From Paralichthys olivaceus (taxonomy: Eukaryota; Chordata; Actinopteri; Pleuronectiformes; Paralichthyidae), in assembly GCF_024713975.1 (NCBI RefSeq), contig NC_091093.1, positions 20,804,001-20,868,000 of the forward strand: 64,000 bases of DNA. Reading direction: 5' to 3'. The notes under the pieces are model-generated. The model was not told where the DNA came from and searched no databases. It saw only the letters and a list, made by a program, of their open reading frames with translations. The translations under genes were made by a program, and so were the position numbers. Of this stretch, positions 44,601-57,700 are shown piece by piece; within the stretch, counting starts at the first letter, position 1, and every line of letters starts with the position of its first letter.

Positions 44601-47600
44601 TCCCTTACCTAAATCTTACACACGGGACCTTTAAGTGTTTTTAATTCCCTTATTTAGATACATGAAATAAAATGTAAATCTTTTTTTTTCCCCCCAACCT
44701 CTTTATTTTAAAATTGCATTGAAAGAGTTCCATAAACCAATATCATTTTTTTGTCAATGCGTTCAGATGCAGGGAAATCTAGAAGGCCCTTTCACTGTTG
44801 AGGCATCAACAGATTAAAAAATGTATATATGAATAAAACATAAGATTACCAAGACCTTTATATGTTTCAGACGGGAAGCAACCTCTGACAAAAGGTATGG
44901 AACAGCCTGGAATGTCTTAAAGCATGAGCAGAGTTTGGTTCGTCACACAGCTAACAGCATTATTTCTATGAAGTGTGCGACCGATGGCAGCATCCTGTGG
45001 AGGAGGCTTGTGAGACACAACACTGCAGTGAATTGAGATGAGTGGAGAGGAAAGCTTCTTTACACTGCCAAACACTTTAGATCGACACAACTCTCTGTCA
45101 ACTGTGACGGCAGAAGCGGGAGAGCTGTCAGCACTGGAATAACTTCAGAGCAGCAGCATGAAAGCGCCGCAGGGGCCCATGTGAACGCTCCCTCTTAACT
45201 CACAATGAAAACCAGTGGAATTGCCTGAAAATCGCTTTTCACAGACAATTCGCAGTCAACCTGACAGAGCCAAAACTGATCAGCGAGGTAGGCGGAGAAA
45301 TCCTAAAGACAAAATGTGTTCAAGGAAGACAAATGAATGTGATGAGAGCAATTCTTACATTTCCTCAAAATAATGTTAAAGCAGTTGGTTAGCAGTTAGT
45401 TCATTTTTGTTTCTGGCATAGACATTTAATTTTTTTAAATCAATAAAAAGATGAAATAAAATACCTTTGCACCCCTTATATAGCATATATATTTTATTTT
45501 TTAAATACATGTTTAGCAGATATTACATTACATTAATCTGTCAGTTTGTTTCACCAGTGTAATCTACTTTAATTTTAAATGGCAGCATAAATGAGTTTGT
45601 TGTATTTTTACTGATTTGCAGTAGTGATACAAATGGGCACATATTGATGTTTCAAAATATTGTATCCTCTCAAACCATATGTCTTATCAGGAACAAAGTG
45701 GAGCGATGAGGTCAAATAGCTTTTCCCAAAGAGGAAAACTTATTCAAGAATCCACGAATGGATTCAACTCCATAGCCACCGACAGGGACGTGCTCAGACA
45801 TTTTGGGGGGCAGGGGCTCAAGTGAGAAAAAGGGCACTTCTCATAATTATTTATTAAAAGAAATGTTTTGACACAATTGTTAAATGCTCAACAGTAGTAG
45901 AATTAACAGATGAAGAGCCTACAATCAAAATTATGAAGGAGGCAGGACACTATAAGCAAAAACTGCTTTTTCATGCAATCTTCTTTTTCACTCTAATGGA
46001 AGGAAAATTTCAATGGTGTTTGTTTTTACCTTACCATAAAAATCTATTTTAAAATGTCTCTTTATATAACTGAGACACAGCATGTCACAGACTTGAATGA
46101 AGACAGGCTCTGAACGAATCATGTCAAACTCTGAAAAGGTGGTGAAAGGTATCAATGCACAGATTGGCAGATGTCAAGCAGACGAGATTATGTAAGTGGG
46201 GGAGCTGCAGGTGCTGTCTGAAGTGTTTGTTTACCATAAGGACGAGGAGGAGGAGGAACGACAGCTGCGAGCCCGTCAGGTCGGGTCATGTCAGGTCGAC
46301 CAAGATGGCAAAAACAAATTTCCTCCTGAATCCTGATGGTGATGTTATCTTATTTTTAAGTTTGTATAAAGTTATTTTAATACAAATATTACAACATAAA
46401 AACATAGAATCTCAATTGTGTGGGTGTAATAATGTTTTACAGATGCATTCAAACACAGTTACCTCAACAACTATGCAATGTTTTCTGAAGCATTAACAAT
46501 CATTTTAGAAGATTTATTTCACCAACTGTATCCAAGCAATTCACTTGGAATCAATCTTTTCAACAAAATATTTGTATAATATTTATAACATTTTTAATCC
46601 CAATTTTCATTGTGCAACACTTGATTTAAAACCGTATTATAGAATGTGATGCAAATATCACATTATCATGGTATATAATACTGTGTACATTCACAATTTA
46701 ATATGCTAGACTATAATATTAACAGATTCACGCTGCCCGTCTGCTCATGCTATTAGACCCTGAACTGCAGGTGGAATCGATGGCTCTCTAACTTCTCAAT
46801 CTTTGTATGTGCATGTGCAGTGGTTGATTTTTTGCTTTATGTGCACTTGTTAAAAGATCCTTCAAATACGTGTTTAACAAAATAGCATCATTTTCTATTA
46901 TTGAATAGAATTTGCGGTGGAGAGACTTTTGAAGAGACCCTTTGACCCAGTGTGGTTTGTCGATTCTGTTGAAGATGTGAATGTTTTTCACTACTGAGCA
47001 AGACACATTAGTGCACCTACAGTAACCCACAGTGGGCACCAGGGCTTCCACGCACTCTTTGTCTCACTGAACCTAATGCAAATAAGAGAGTAGCACCAAC
47101 ACGACCAGTGTCTTGTGGCAGCGCAATAATGGAGCAATGTGGCCAACACTAAAAAGCTTTTCTTCCATTTGATATTAAGGACAATTGGAGGATAAACTTG
47201 CATCTCAGTTCCTTGGGGAAATAAAAGGAAATATTGCTTATGTGAAAATGTGAAAATGTAGACCCTCGTATACTGTAAAGGCCAAATGAGATAAAGTACA
47301 GAAAGTCCAAATTTGAGTATTTCAACGCAAAATATTAGGATCTGAACTGTTGTTCGTACAAAAAATGGAACATACATTACAGTGCTGTGGATGTTAGAAA
47401 GCCTTGATGCATTTTGAGACGTGAACTTGTTCTATACAGTGCTGGATGTCTGTAGTGCAGTGTGAGTGACGTTTACAGCCCAGTGTCCTTCTGCAGATGG
47501 CTGTTATGAAAGCTAGTGAGGCCTCTGGCTACAGGAAGTCACAGGTGTGATGGAGGCAAACAGAGCCATCAACGACACGCCACGCTGCACAAACCGATTT

Positions 47601-50600
47601 CCGCTGATGGGAGGGTGTATACATTCATACAAAACACACAAAGCAGAGGGACATAGAATGTCAAATAAAAAATCTAAATCAATATAAATATAAATATTTT
47701 TCCATAAAAAGTTTAAATTTGTATGTATTTTTATTCTGTGTCCTTATGTTTTAAAGTGTAATAATAAAAACCGCCATAGTCATTTTAAACAGCACCAGCT
47801 TTTCCAGCTATATAGCATGTAAAAAACATTAAATATAATATATATATATATATATATAAATAAATATGATAACGAATGAAAGAATTTACTTTAAAAAGTA
47901 CATTACTTGGTTGGAGCCTGCGCAAATTATTGAAGGCTGAGAAAAGCTCAGTCTCAAAGTCATGCCTGACTTGCTTTTGAATTTGCAGATTGTTTTTTTA
48001 CAGAATGTCAGTAATCTGAGTTTAAAATGGTTTTTATCATCTGTCATTAAAACCCCAGAAAAAAATGTGGCCCAAATATTTCCTGACAACAGCACTTGGT
48101 TTTTTAAAGATTTCCTACAGTTGTTTTGAGGTTTTACATAACTCCCAATTCTGATAAAGTAAGCAAACGCCCACCCACTCACTCTCAGCCAGGCAGTTCA
48201 GGCATATGACTTCAGCTCTCATCAGTTCAAAGCAGCGTGAACGAACACTGAAAAGGCTTTAGAGATAAAGGTTGTACTACAGGCCCTTTATATGTTAACC
48301 CAGCCCTACATACATTCAATACATGCAGTACACAACATATGCATATACCTAAAAACAGAGCCGGTTTTACTTTAGGTTTAATTCATAACATTCAAAATGT
48401 TTCTTAATTTTGCTGCTATTTTATTTTATTGGTCATTGTATTGCTGTGGTGTAGCATTTTATTCTATTGTTGTATTTTGACTATTAAGTATTTCAACCTA
48501 ATTTTGTTAATCTGTATAGACACTGAATGTGATTTTGATAAATAGATAAATCTAAATATGCATTAGTTAGGGGGCAGGTGCTCAGTATTTTTCACTGTCC
48601 TTTATTGGTAATGATGCGACAGCCTGATACATTTTAAATCCTTCCAGCTTTTTAAACAAGGATTGTGCCTCTAGTTGGGAAACTGGTGACTCCGAGGGTC
48701 ATATCGTTTGTGTTATAATACCAGCCTCCTCAAACACAGTAAAACCCCTGTGATGAATAATACAGAGGGACTACTCTGCCCGAGGACAAGCGGCACAGAC
48801 AGGACCACTCAACATAAGTGCAATAGTGAGTTTATCGAGGAGACTTCTGATGAACTGTAGGTGTGTGTATTTATAGGGGACAATGTCAGCAGGGACTCCA
48901 AATATATCTGGAGACCAACCGTCCACACTCGACTCAGGCTCAGTCTGTCGGGCAGGTGGCCTCTCGGGGACCACGCTGTTATTATGGCTAAATAATCTGA
49001 GTGACGTGTGGGACTGAACAACACGGACAGTCGAAGATGAAACTGGTGTAGAGGAGCATCCGCTTTTTTTCTGAAAAAGCAGCAAGAGATTTCTCATTGG
49101 TGCAAATATACGAGAAAGTTAAATCATCTCAGACTCACACACTATATTATATCATATGCACTCCATGAACAGCAGTTCAGCAGTAGATGGATGGATCAGA
49201 AGACAGATGAAAAAAACAGAAGTTGGAATAGATAAACCTTTTTGGGTTTTGAGGGTAGTTAAAAGTTAGGAACATATAGAACTGGTGAACCTTTTCTTAA
49301 TATTTTTACTCTAATATCTTAGAGTTTTGAGTTTTTCTTTGAAAAGATCATAGACAGTATAAAAATGGCTGACACACCTCCACTTCCTCCCACTATCCAG
49401 AAATGAAGCTTAAATATCTGAACAATGTCATCTTATGTATTTTGAGCTAGAGTCGGGGGATGGAGCTGCCAGAAAGCCAAAAAGCACATTTCCCATTATG
49501 TCTAATAAGCTCTTCAAGTGTTTCATATTCAAACAGACAACTTTTTTTTATCTTATAAAGGAGGTGCTAAGTGGTTCCCAGTAAAAATGAAAACAAAAGA
49601 TGTTCTTCTTTCAGTCTGATTGACCAAGTATCTACCTTTCCATAGAATTTATGCAACATAAATATAGTCCTTTTTCTCATCCTGGCCCTTTCAGTTGTGA
49701 GCATTTGTCATGAACCTGCTTCACAAACACATGTTAAACTTTTCACCATTAACTGAAGATAATCGGCCAACCCATCTCTGCTCTCTTCCACTTCTCACAC
49801 TTGGTCTAAAGGTCAGAGGAAGAACTATGTTTTCTGTCAGTCAATCCGGGATCAGTAGAGGAAGACAAAGAGATAACGATAAGCCTAGTTGTGTCCAGTA
49901 TTGTCTGACAGTTTAATTTGACTCCTGTGATCGTGGAGTGGAGGTGACTTGTTGCCGCCCCTGTGGAGGAGACAGCGTTGCTTCTGAACCCACCCCTCCC
50001 TGTCAGCCCTCTCAGCCATCTCTGCCTTTGCCCTTTCCTCCGTCGAGCCAAAAACAGACACCAGCCACAGGTGGTCTCTGTGCTTTATCGGTTCTGACAC
50101 ACATCTCTTGCCTTAAGAGCTTAGAGAGACAATTAAAAATTCATTAGGGCAATGAAACGAGAGAGGATGAAATAGAAATAGGAGAGACAACAACACATAA
50201 CCTTGCTGAGGCTCCAAAGTGCTCTGACTTATCGTCTGCAGCGTCTCTTGCTGGCGGCATTGTTGTGTCTGTGTGTCTGTGTGGTTGTGTTGTGGTGTAA
50301 CTATAGAGATACAGAGTCTAATATAGAAACAACCCTTCTGTTACCCTAAAATCCTGCGACAGAACAACATTTATGTGTGACGCACTTTGATGTTTCCAGA
50401 CCTGAAATAATCCATTTTTGTATTTAATTGTTTTCACTTCATTCTTATTTATCTCTGCACAAAATCTCTTCAAGACTAAGGCAGAGGCGTACATACACAC
50501 GCCAGACATTTGACCACATTTAAATGATTCTGACTAACAAATAACCACCATCCTTGTTTTTTTGTTTACTTGCAAATGAGTCTCTACTGTTTCACTCACC

Positions 50601-52950
50601 ACACCTGGAAAAAGCTCATAGAGAACTGCAGGTCTGCTGCTACTAATTCTTTTTTAATCAATTCTAAAAACTTTCCTGTTGACCTCTGCCTGTTATTAAG
50701 TCAAATACAAATATACTTTGGTTGCTTTGCTCTATTTGTTAGTCACCACATACAGTATACTATGTTAAGTCTCTTTGGTGACCACTAGGGGCGCTATGTA
50801 GTAATGTTTTTCAGGCCAGTCTCCGTTTTGTTTATTTTGTGCGCAGGTACACATGTGCAGGAGAACCTGAGCAGCATGACTCACATCCTGCATCGGGTTT
50901 TAAATTGTGACATGTTGCAAATATATAATAGACAATCATAACTGATAGAAAATATGTGATTGAAGGAAGGTTGTTGCAAAGTCTGACCTTAGATGCACAG
51001 TTGCCTTTGAGTTGAGCCTGGAGGTGAATGCAACTGGTTCATTTCACGAGATTTTATACTGAACTACTGCTCATATACTGTAGGAGTATAGCAACATATC
51101 TGTGAACTGGACTGAGAAGAATTATGGATTTGATGAAGAGTTGGTATTAAGATCATAGACTCCATACAAGGATGGACAACATGACAGCCTCCATCCCGCA
51201 GACTCCGAATCCAACTGTGAAAGATGGCAGTGTTTATATCCAGGATATTTTGGCTTCATTTCTGGACAGTGGGAGGAAGAGGAGATGCATTGTCCATACG
51301 TGTATATGGTTAAATATAAAAGGTACACCCATAGAGAAAATTTGAGAGCAGGTTGCACTAATGACAGTTGGATGTCACATGAAGTAGAATCAGATGGCAA
51401 ATCAATATAAGGTAGAATTTCAAACTGTTTCTAATTGTGTCATTAGAAATGGTAATTTTACACCAGGGGAAGCCAACACGAAAATGAAACAGCTTTGCAA
51501 ACACAATGCAGCTGCTTCTTCATATTTGCAATTTTGATTGCAGGCTCTGTTCCACCAACGCTGCTTTGAACGAATGTAACAAAAAAATATATAAAACAAC
51601 AAAGGGACTATTGTGCCTTAATATAAATCCTCAAACATGAACAGGGGTTCACAACACGACTTACAGTATCTCCAGGGCTTTCCAGGGCCTGCAGCAAATT
51701 TCCATATTAGGTGAGTCAGTTGTTTACCGCAGGAGCTGTGAATAAAAACCTTTAGACGCTGTCAGTCAGTAGCTACTAAAGATGTTCTACCAGACACAAA
51801 GAACATGATGCACAGGACTGTAAGGATTATATTGTAAGGATATAATGCGCTGATACACAAGTCTGCTCATGCAAGTCAGGATCTGTAGATTGATATGCAT
51901 TGATCCGTTCATTGGTCACATAAATTCATTGGAGACTGTGATTTATTCTCTGTCTATAATTGTCTCAGTCTCTCTCTTCTCTCTGATAATCTCATGATCC
52001 TCATTCTTTGGACTCGGTCACATGAGTACGCAAGTGTCAGATCATTTATTTCATGGTTAGACTGAAGGTGGAGGACGTTGTTATCACATCACTGCTGACA
52101 TTAGCCGTCAGCCTCTCACCCTCTCCTCTGACGTCTTCACAGAGTGGACGACCTCTCTCTCTGGCAGTAAAATACAAACTCTTCCCACATCTCTGCGAAC
52201 AGACACTCCTCAAATTACAATTTGGGTCACTAGGTTTCAAGCTCCTCTCCGCTTTGTCTTTAGGCTCATCAGCTGTGCTATTTTAGATGATAAGAGATAG
52301 ACCGAACACTCAACCTCACTCTGCTTCCTTACCTGCACACTGTGCAAAGATCGCTCCACGTTGGGTGACTGTGATGCCACTGTGGCTCTTTCTCCTCCAT
52401 GTTACATACCAAGACAAATCTGATCCCAGTGGGATTAAGCCAATAATACTCCGGAGTAAACTAAAAAATGCTGAGGTGTTTTTTTCCCCCGGCAGCTTCT
52501 GTAACTGCTGAGTCTGTGAATATTCCAGCAGTGAGCTGAGTGCTTTACTGTCACACTGAAGCCCATTAAAACTCACAAATGAAATGTTCCAGAACACGTT
52601 TATTATTACCAATTCTGAAGCAATCACTCATGAATTATGCACAACTGATAGAACTCTGTACAGTGATTCGATATCAGCACAATGAGACTCAAAATATTCA
52701 CCAACAATGATGACGATGCTGAAGATTTCAATGACTGTGACAGTTTTTGATGGAAAAAAGTTTATACGTGTAAGATATTCATTCATTCTGTGAAGTTCAC
52801 ACACAACATATCAACACATTTTTTATTTTGTTGACCATTAAATTCCCTGATGTTTGTTGTTGGATCAACATATATTATATCACAGCACCCTTGATATTAC
52901 AAAACACTTCCATGAACATGCACTGGATTGTCAGTCAGTTGGCTTTAGGG
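41640..52950. other. Gene-poor stretch between dhodh and the GPCR
   Basis: I find no exon supported by splice sites, phase and protein similarity on either strand; open frames are short and unrelated to each other. Recognisable content is repetitive: the intact TTAA-flanked element at 44,262-44,634, CATAGAC-type MITE fragments near 49,348-49,440 and 51,153-51,300, and an (AT)n run near 47,838-47,860. Stretches around 44,900-45,300 and 47,000-47,600 are neither simple repeats nor coding as far as I can tell. They could hold distal regulatory DNA, but nothing in the sequence proves it. Confidence 0.6.
44262..44634. mobile_element. TTAA-flanked MITE-like element
   Basis: Starts TTAAAGGTACAGTGTGTAG and ends with a near-perfect inverted copy (CTTACACACGGGACCTTTAA). 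The terminal inverted repeat is about 20 bp, and TTAA at both ends suits piggyBac-type target duplication. It is non-coding and therefore non-autonomous. A second copy is at 34,227-34,585 and an internal fragment near 1,263-1,320. Confidence 0.82.
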
Positions 52951-52959
52951 GAATAATAT

Positions 52960-53632
52960 GACAGTTTGGGGAAATGTGCTCATTCGCATTTTTGCTGAGC
53001 TAAAAGTAATAAGGTTAATTAGCATAGCGTAGCTAAGCATAGCTTAGCATAGTTTAGCTCAGCAGAAAGACTGGAAGCTGTTTAAAGGAGGATTGTGTTA
53101 CCTTTAGACAGAGCAAAGTATAGAGAATATACAGTATAAAGGTGGATGTCATGACAGCTCCCCCAGGGTGAAAGTAAAGCATCTTGCTCACCCCCTGGTG
53201 GCTGGGTGAAGTGTAGGTAGTGAATCCTGCTTAATCCATGTTAGTGGATGGGACATGGATCAAAAAACTCAAGGTACATGTTAAATACATTTTTCTCATT
53301 TTATGTCGTTATCATCATATAAAGATGCATCATCCATCATTACGTACAATCTTTGTGACAAAGCCACGTTAGGAAGCTCAAACTCCAGCTTAATATTTAT
53401 CGTACAAACATATAGAAGGGCTTCATCTTTTTCACGCCAAGAGAGTGAATATGAATATTCCTCAAAATGTCAACCTATTCCCTTAAAATCGAAGTTACTG
53501 TAAAACAGCCACAAAACAATAAACCTGTTGCCAATTAATTAACTATCTAACTAACTAACTAATGTATCTCTCAAGACTTCTCTCTATGTGGTGGGGAGTG
53601 GTCTCGCCAAAAAATTAGTGTCAAACTATAAA
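52960..53632 (-). repeat. Diverged duplicate of the GPCR 3' end and 3' flank
   Basis: From about 53,094 to 53,632 this matches about 55,440-56,110 block by block in the same orientation: TTACCTTTAGACAGAGCA, CATGACAGCTCCCCC, CCTGGTGGCTGG, ATGCATCATCCATCATTACG, ACAGCCACAAAACAATAAAC and the last 18 codons of the GPCR. The other copy has about 180 bp extra (around 55,640-55,815). The match ends abruptly at about 53,630, where a separate repeat start (ATGACAGTTTGGGGAAATGT) begins; the same start is at 52,961. Confidence 0.8.
53571..53624 (-). pseudogene. Remnant of the GPCR C-terminal codons
   Basis: Eighteen codons including the stop align without a gap to the last 18 codons of the GPCR (56,053-56,106). 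By hand count 45 of 54 bases are identical. Read in frame it gives LTLIFWRDHSPPHREKS and a stop, against VTLLFKRDHSPPHGEKP and a stop. No upstream receptor sequence is present, so it is a fragment and not a gene. Confidence 0.75.
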
Positions 53633-55349
53633 ACATATGACAGTTTGGGGAAATGTGCTTAGTCACATCATTGCTGAGGTGGTGGATGTAAACAGCCGAT
53701 GTAAAAAACATTATTAGTATGCAGGAAGTTACTGCATTGCACTTTTATTGAGAAGTTTTCCCCCTTATTGACAGTGTTTATGCTAAATTAGGCTAATTGC
53801 CTCTTTGTTGGAGCCTCGTACATAAAGGTAGGGTTGGTGATTTGTTTCTTAAACAACTTTCTTTCTTATTTGCCTGCCTGTGCTCTCACTGTGCATGACC
53901 AGAGTCTTCAGCTGTAGAGACATCCTCCACTGAAGAACAGAAGATAGCCAGAGGTTCAAAAGTCGGCTTCAAGAAGTTGTCAGGCAGTGCACATTCATAG
54001 GGGCATGACTTCGGCAAGAGGGTCAAAGTTTTGCCAACCCTAGCTTTAACGGACGAATGTGACAGTAGTATATCAATCTTTTTATCTAAATCTCAGCAAA
54101 TGAGCACATTTTCTAAAATGTCAAACTATTCCTTTAATGGGCACTTTATGGTAAACAGGACACAGTTTTGTATCATGTTGAACTATAGGAATACAATTTG
54201 TATATTAACAAAACAAAAACAATTTTGGGCAGGCAATGGCAAGACAACAGAACTTTGCCCTTTTTGTTGATGCAGTTGATGAATCATTTCCACCTCAAAG
54301 GCCTGTCGATAATCAGAGAAATTATTGAAATGCAAACATTTTAAACATGAATAAAAATATACCTATTAAACAATGTGAAATGCCCATCAGCCTCATGCAT
54401 ATAATCATTATATTGTCAAATTGTACAATACAGATTTCCAAACAGTACACAAGACTTATAGCTGACACACAGAATTTCATATTACAAATACATCATACCC
54501 TGAAAAGATATAGGCTGGCACAGCATGAGGGTGTGCTTTAATCATTATGCTTTTCATTCTTAATCTCTATGTTTGCCATTCCATTCATTTAGTCATCATT
54601 ACTGATTGAATAAATATACAGATTATTATCTTTAATTAACATTTACTAAGAAACAAGCGATAATATAAAATACCTCAAATAAAACTTGTAGAAAATTAAT
54701 CTTGTCTGACACATGGCAGAATGCAAATGGCTCACGTGGTAACTGATAAAGTGCATCTTTGATTGAGGCAGATTAATATCACAAAAGACTGAATGTAGAT
54801 GCTCAATAGTGTGTGTGACACTATGGAATCAGATCCATGGGGACTGTTCCTGTATCCAAAACATAACAGGAGACAGTAGCAAGATTTCTAAACTCATAAA
54901 TAACACATTGAGTTGAAAAAACCCTTGAATGAACCGTTATGATTATCATGGTTGTCAGTGCACCTTCTGGAGAGACTATGGGATTGATCCTGAATTTATT
55001 GGATAAGCCTCGTCATTTGTAAATCTTCAGGACAGAGGTTTGTTTCCAGACTGAGGCAGGATGAAGAGGACAGGATGTAGATTGTTGCGGCAGTAGAGTT
55101 GCTACAAATACCTGCAGTTTATTTAGAAAGTGTCTCTTTTCCTTCTTTCTACAGTATGTGTGTTTGGTCAGATCCTGAAAGCTGTTTCATCATGCCGTGC
55201 ATAGAAACTGGTTTCTATGAGCAGAGATAAATGTGGATGGAGGTCAAAATTTAAATACTATTGAGACACAAAGTTTTGCAATAATTTCATGTTCAATTAC
55301 TTATTTTGAAAAAAGATTTGCGTGGAGTTTCCAATTAAAATAAAGAAAT

Positions 55350-56052
55350 TGTGACATTTTCAGAAATAGGCTCATTTAAATTTCTTGCCGAGAGATAAAC
55401 TCCAGATTGAGATGACTCTCAGGGATGCACAGTTTTTTGTTACCTTTAGACAGAGCATAGCGTAGAGAATTTATAAAGATGGACGACATGACAGCTCCCC
55501 CAAAGTGAAGCCAAAGCATCTTGATCAACCCCTGGTGGCTGGCTGAGGTGTAGGTAGTAAATCCTGCCTATTCTATGTCAGTGGATGGGACATGGTACAT
55601 GTTAAATACATTTTTATTCAATTTCTGTCATTTTAGGTAGTTATCCTCACACTGGTAAATCATATATTAAGGTGAAACATAATGTTTGACAGCTGGGGCT
55701 GACTGCTAATAGAATCAAGTGCATGTAATAAAGGGACCTTGCTACAGTGGCTCCATCCCCTGAACACTGCTGCTTAGACTTCGTTCCAAATCTTCCTCCA
55801 AATTTTGGCTTCATTTCTGGAAGTGAAGATGCATCATCCATCATTACATCCAATCTACTGCATGTGACCGAGCCACGTTAGGCAGCCCAAACTCCAGCTT
55901 CATATTTACCATACAAACAGAGCGGCTTCTTCTTTTTCTCGCCAAGAGATTGAATATGCACATTCTTCAAACCTATTCCCTTAAAGTCAAACTTACTTGA
56001 AAACAGCCACAAAACAATAAACCTGCTGCAGTTGAATTAATTAATGTATCTC
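55350..56052 (-). other. GPCR 3'UTR/flank with embedded repeats
   Basis: Downstream of the GPCR stop on the minus strand. It contains pieces of the CATAGAC-type MITE family and of a repeat with GACATTTTCAGAAATAGGCT-like ends. A possible poly(A) signal (AATAAA on minus) is at 55,613-55,618. Most of this segment is the partner of the duplicate at 52,960-53,632. Confidence 0.55.
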
Positions 56053-57700
56053 TCAAGGCTTCTCGCCATGTGGGGGGGAGTGGTCTCGCTTAAAGAGTAG
56101 TGTCACACCCTTCCTGAAGCGATGGTCCCTGACACTGTAGATGATCACATTGCAACAGCTGTTTCCTGTCAGGATCCAGAAGGCAACAAAGGAAAAGTTA
56201 CACCAGGTGTATCCCACCACGTTCCCGAGCACAAACACTGCGATGGGAGAGAAGGATGCTGTGAAGGCAAACGTCAGTATACCGATCGTCTTGGCAGCTT
56301 TAATGTCAGAGAAAGACGGCCTGTGAGGGCAGCCTCCTCCTCCGCGTCCTCCTCCACCCCCTCCATCACTGAGACTCCCCTCTGAGAGCAGTTTGCGTTT
56401 TCGGGAGTACTGTCGAATGCTTGTGAAAGACAAAATATTAACTGCTAACGTGCCACCAAGCAGCGTGAAGTCAAACGCTGGGAACAGCAGCAAAATGTTG
56501 GCATCAGGTGGCAGCTGGCCTCCAAGCAATAGAGGTGTGTAGTTACACATACGACTACACTCATTGTACTCCAGAGTGAAGTTACTGCTGAAGATGAGTG
56601 GTGCGAGAGCCAGCAGGAAGCTAGCACCCCAAGAGAGAAGGATAAGGAGCAGAGTCCGTCTCCGAGTCACCAAGGCGTCCTTGTGGAGCGGCCACAGGAT
56701 GGCCACGCTTCGCTCCAACGTCATGAGGAAGATGGTGCTAATGGAGACAAAAGTGCATCCAGCAAACACGGGGCCAATCAGCATGCAGGGCTGCCAGGGG
56801 CTCACTATTCCACCGAGGGAGGAGGAGGCCGGGGAAGTGGAACTACCCTGGTACCAAATGGGAAGAGAGCTCGTCACCATTAGAGAGATTTCAGTGTAGA
56901 CGGAGAAAGGGACGACGAGGACACCGACCATCATGTCTGCTATGGCCAAAGAGACTGTAGAGAGAGAAGACACAAGAAGAAAAGGAAGATGTCAAGGGAT
57001 CGCCTCCAGTTATTGACAATTGTAGTAATGCATGTGAATAATTTTCCAACTAACTCAGAGTATTAGATACAGTTGTGTTGTGGGACAAAAAGAGTGAGAA
57101 CTTTAGTTATACTGGCATAAATTTAAATAAATAAGTTACTGTATTACTGAGACTTTGTCATAAGACCTTTGCAAGTTCTTGGTGTAGGCAGGTTGATCTT
57201 CTTCCTCTTAAACAATTAATTCATTGATTAAAATAATTTTAAAAATAATTTTTAATTTTTAATACAATTACTTTTAATATAGTTATATAATCATTTGAGG
57301 AAAAGGGATAATGGTGCAGGTTACACTATATACATAAGCATATCAACGCAGATTTATCTTCTCATATGAAAATGTTGACATTAAAAAATGGTTAGTAATA
57401 TGGTTTACAATATTTACCTTTCAAGTATCCCTGTGGTGTTCTCGACTGCCTTGTTTGCACAAAGACAGTAAGCGTGACCACATTTCCAACCACGATGGCA
57501 AACGCCAGGCTGACCATGAACACCACTGCCAGTGTACGATTGAGAAACCCACAGCAACAGAGGGTACAGAGAGGAGCCAGTGATTGCCCTGACCCGGGTC
57601 CTGCCTGAGCCGCTGCGCTCAGGTTGAAGGGGCCATCTGTGATCGGCAGCAGAACCGCTGTGCTCCCTGGGATGCTGACGTTGTGAAGCTGAGCAGTCAT
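56053..57700 (-). CDS. Orphan class A G-protein coupled receptor (aminergic-like)
   Basis: Seven-helix plasma-membrane receptor in two coding exons, 57418-57700 and 56053-56954; the phase-1 junction lies inside GYLKVSLAIAD. 394 aa. The N-terminus has N-glycosylation sites (NVS, NLS, NRT). TM1 about 57-80 carries N73 (GNVVTL). TM2 carries SLAIAD with D101. ECL1 is long and Ser-rich. TM4 has the conserved W (LLSWGASFLL). ICL3 has a nine-Gly tract interrupted by Arg. Departures from consensus: DRY is ERS (TLERSVAILW), TM6 lacks CWxP (TASFSPIAVF), and NPxxY is NVIIY (GNSCCNVIIYSV). The NSxCNxxIY pattern recalls GPR21/GPR52, while LAIAD and TM1 look aminergic. I do not recognise the specific orthologue. 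The last 18 codons are duplicated at 53,571. Confidence 0.88.

Noticed and set aside
46155..46496. 113-residue plus-strand open frame in the gene-poor stretch
   Set aside because: No recognisable domain, AT-rich second half, no supporting splice sites or neighbouring exons.
48771..49097. 108-residue minus-strand open frame
   Set aside because: No similarity to a known family and no gene context; length is compatible with chance.
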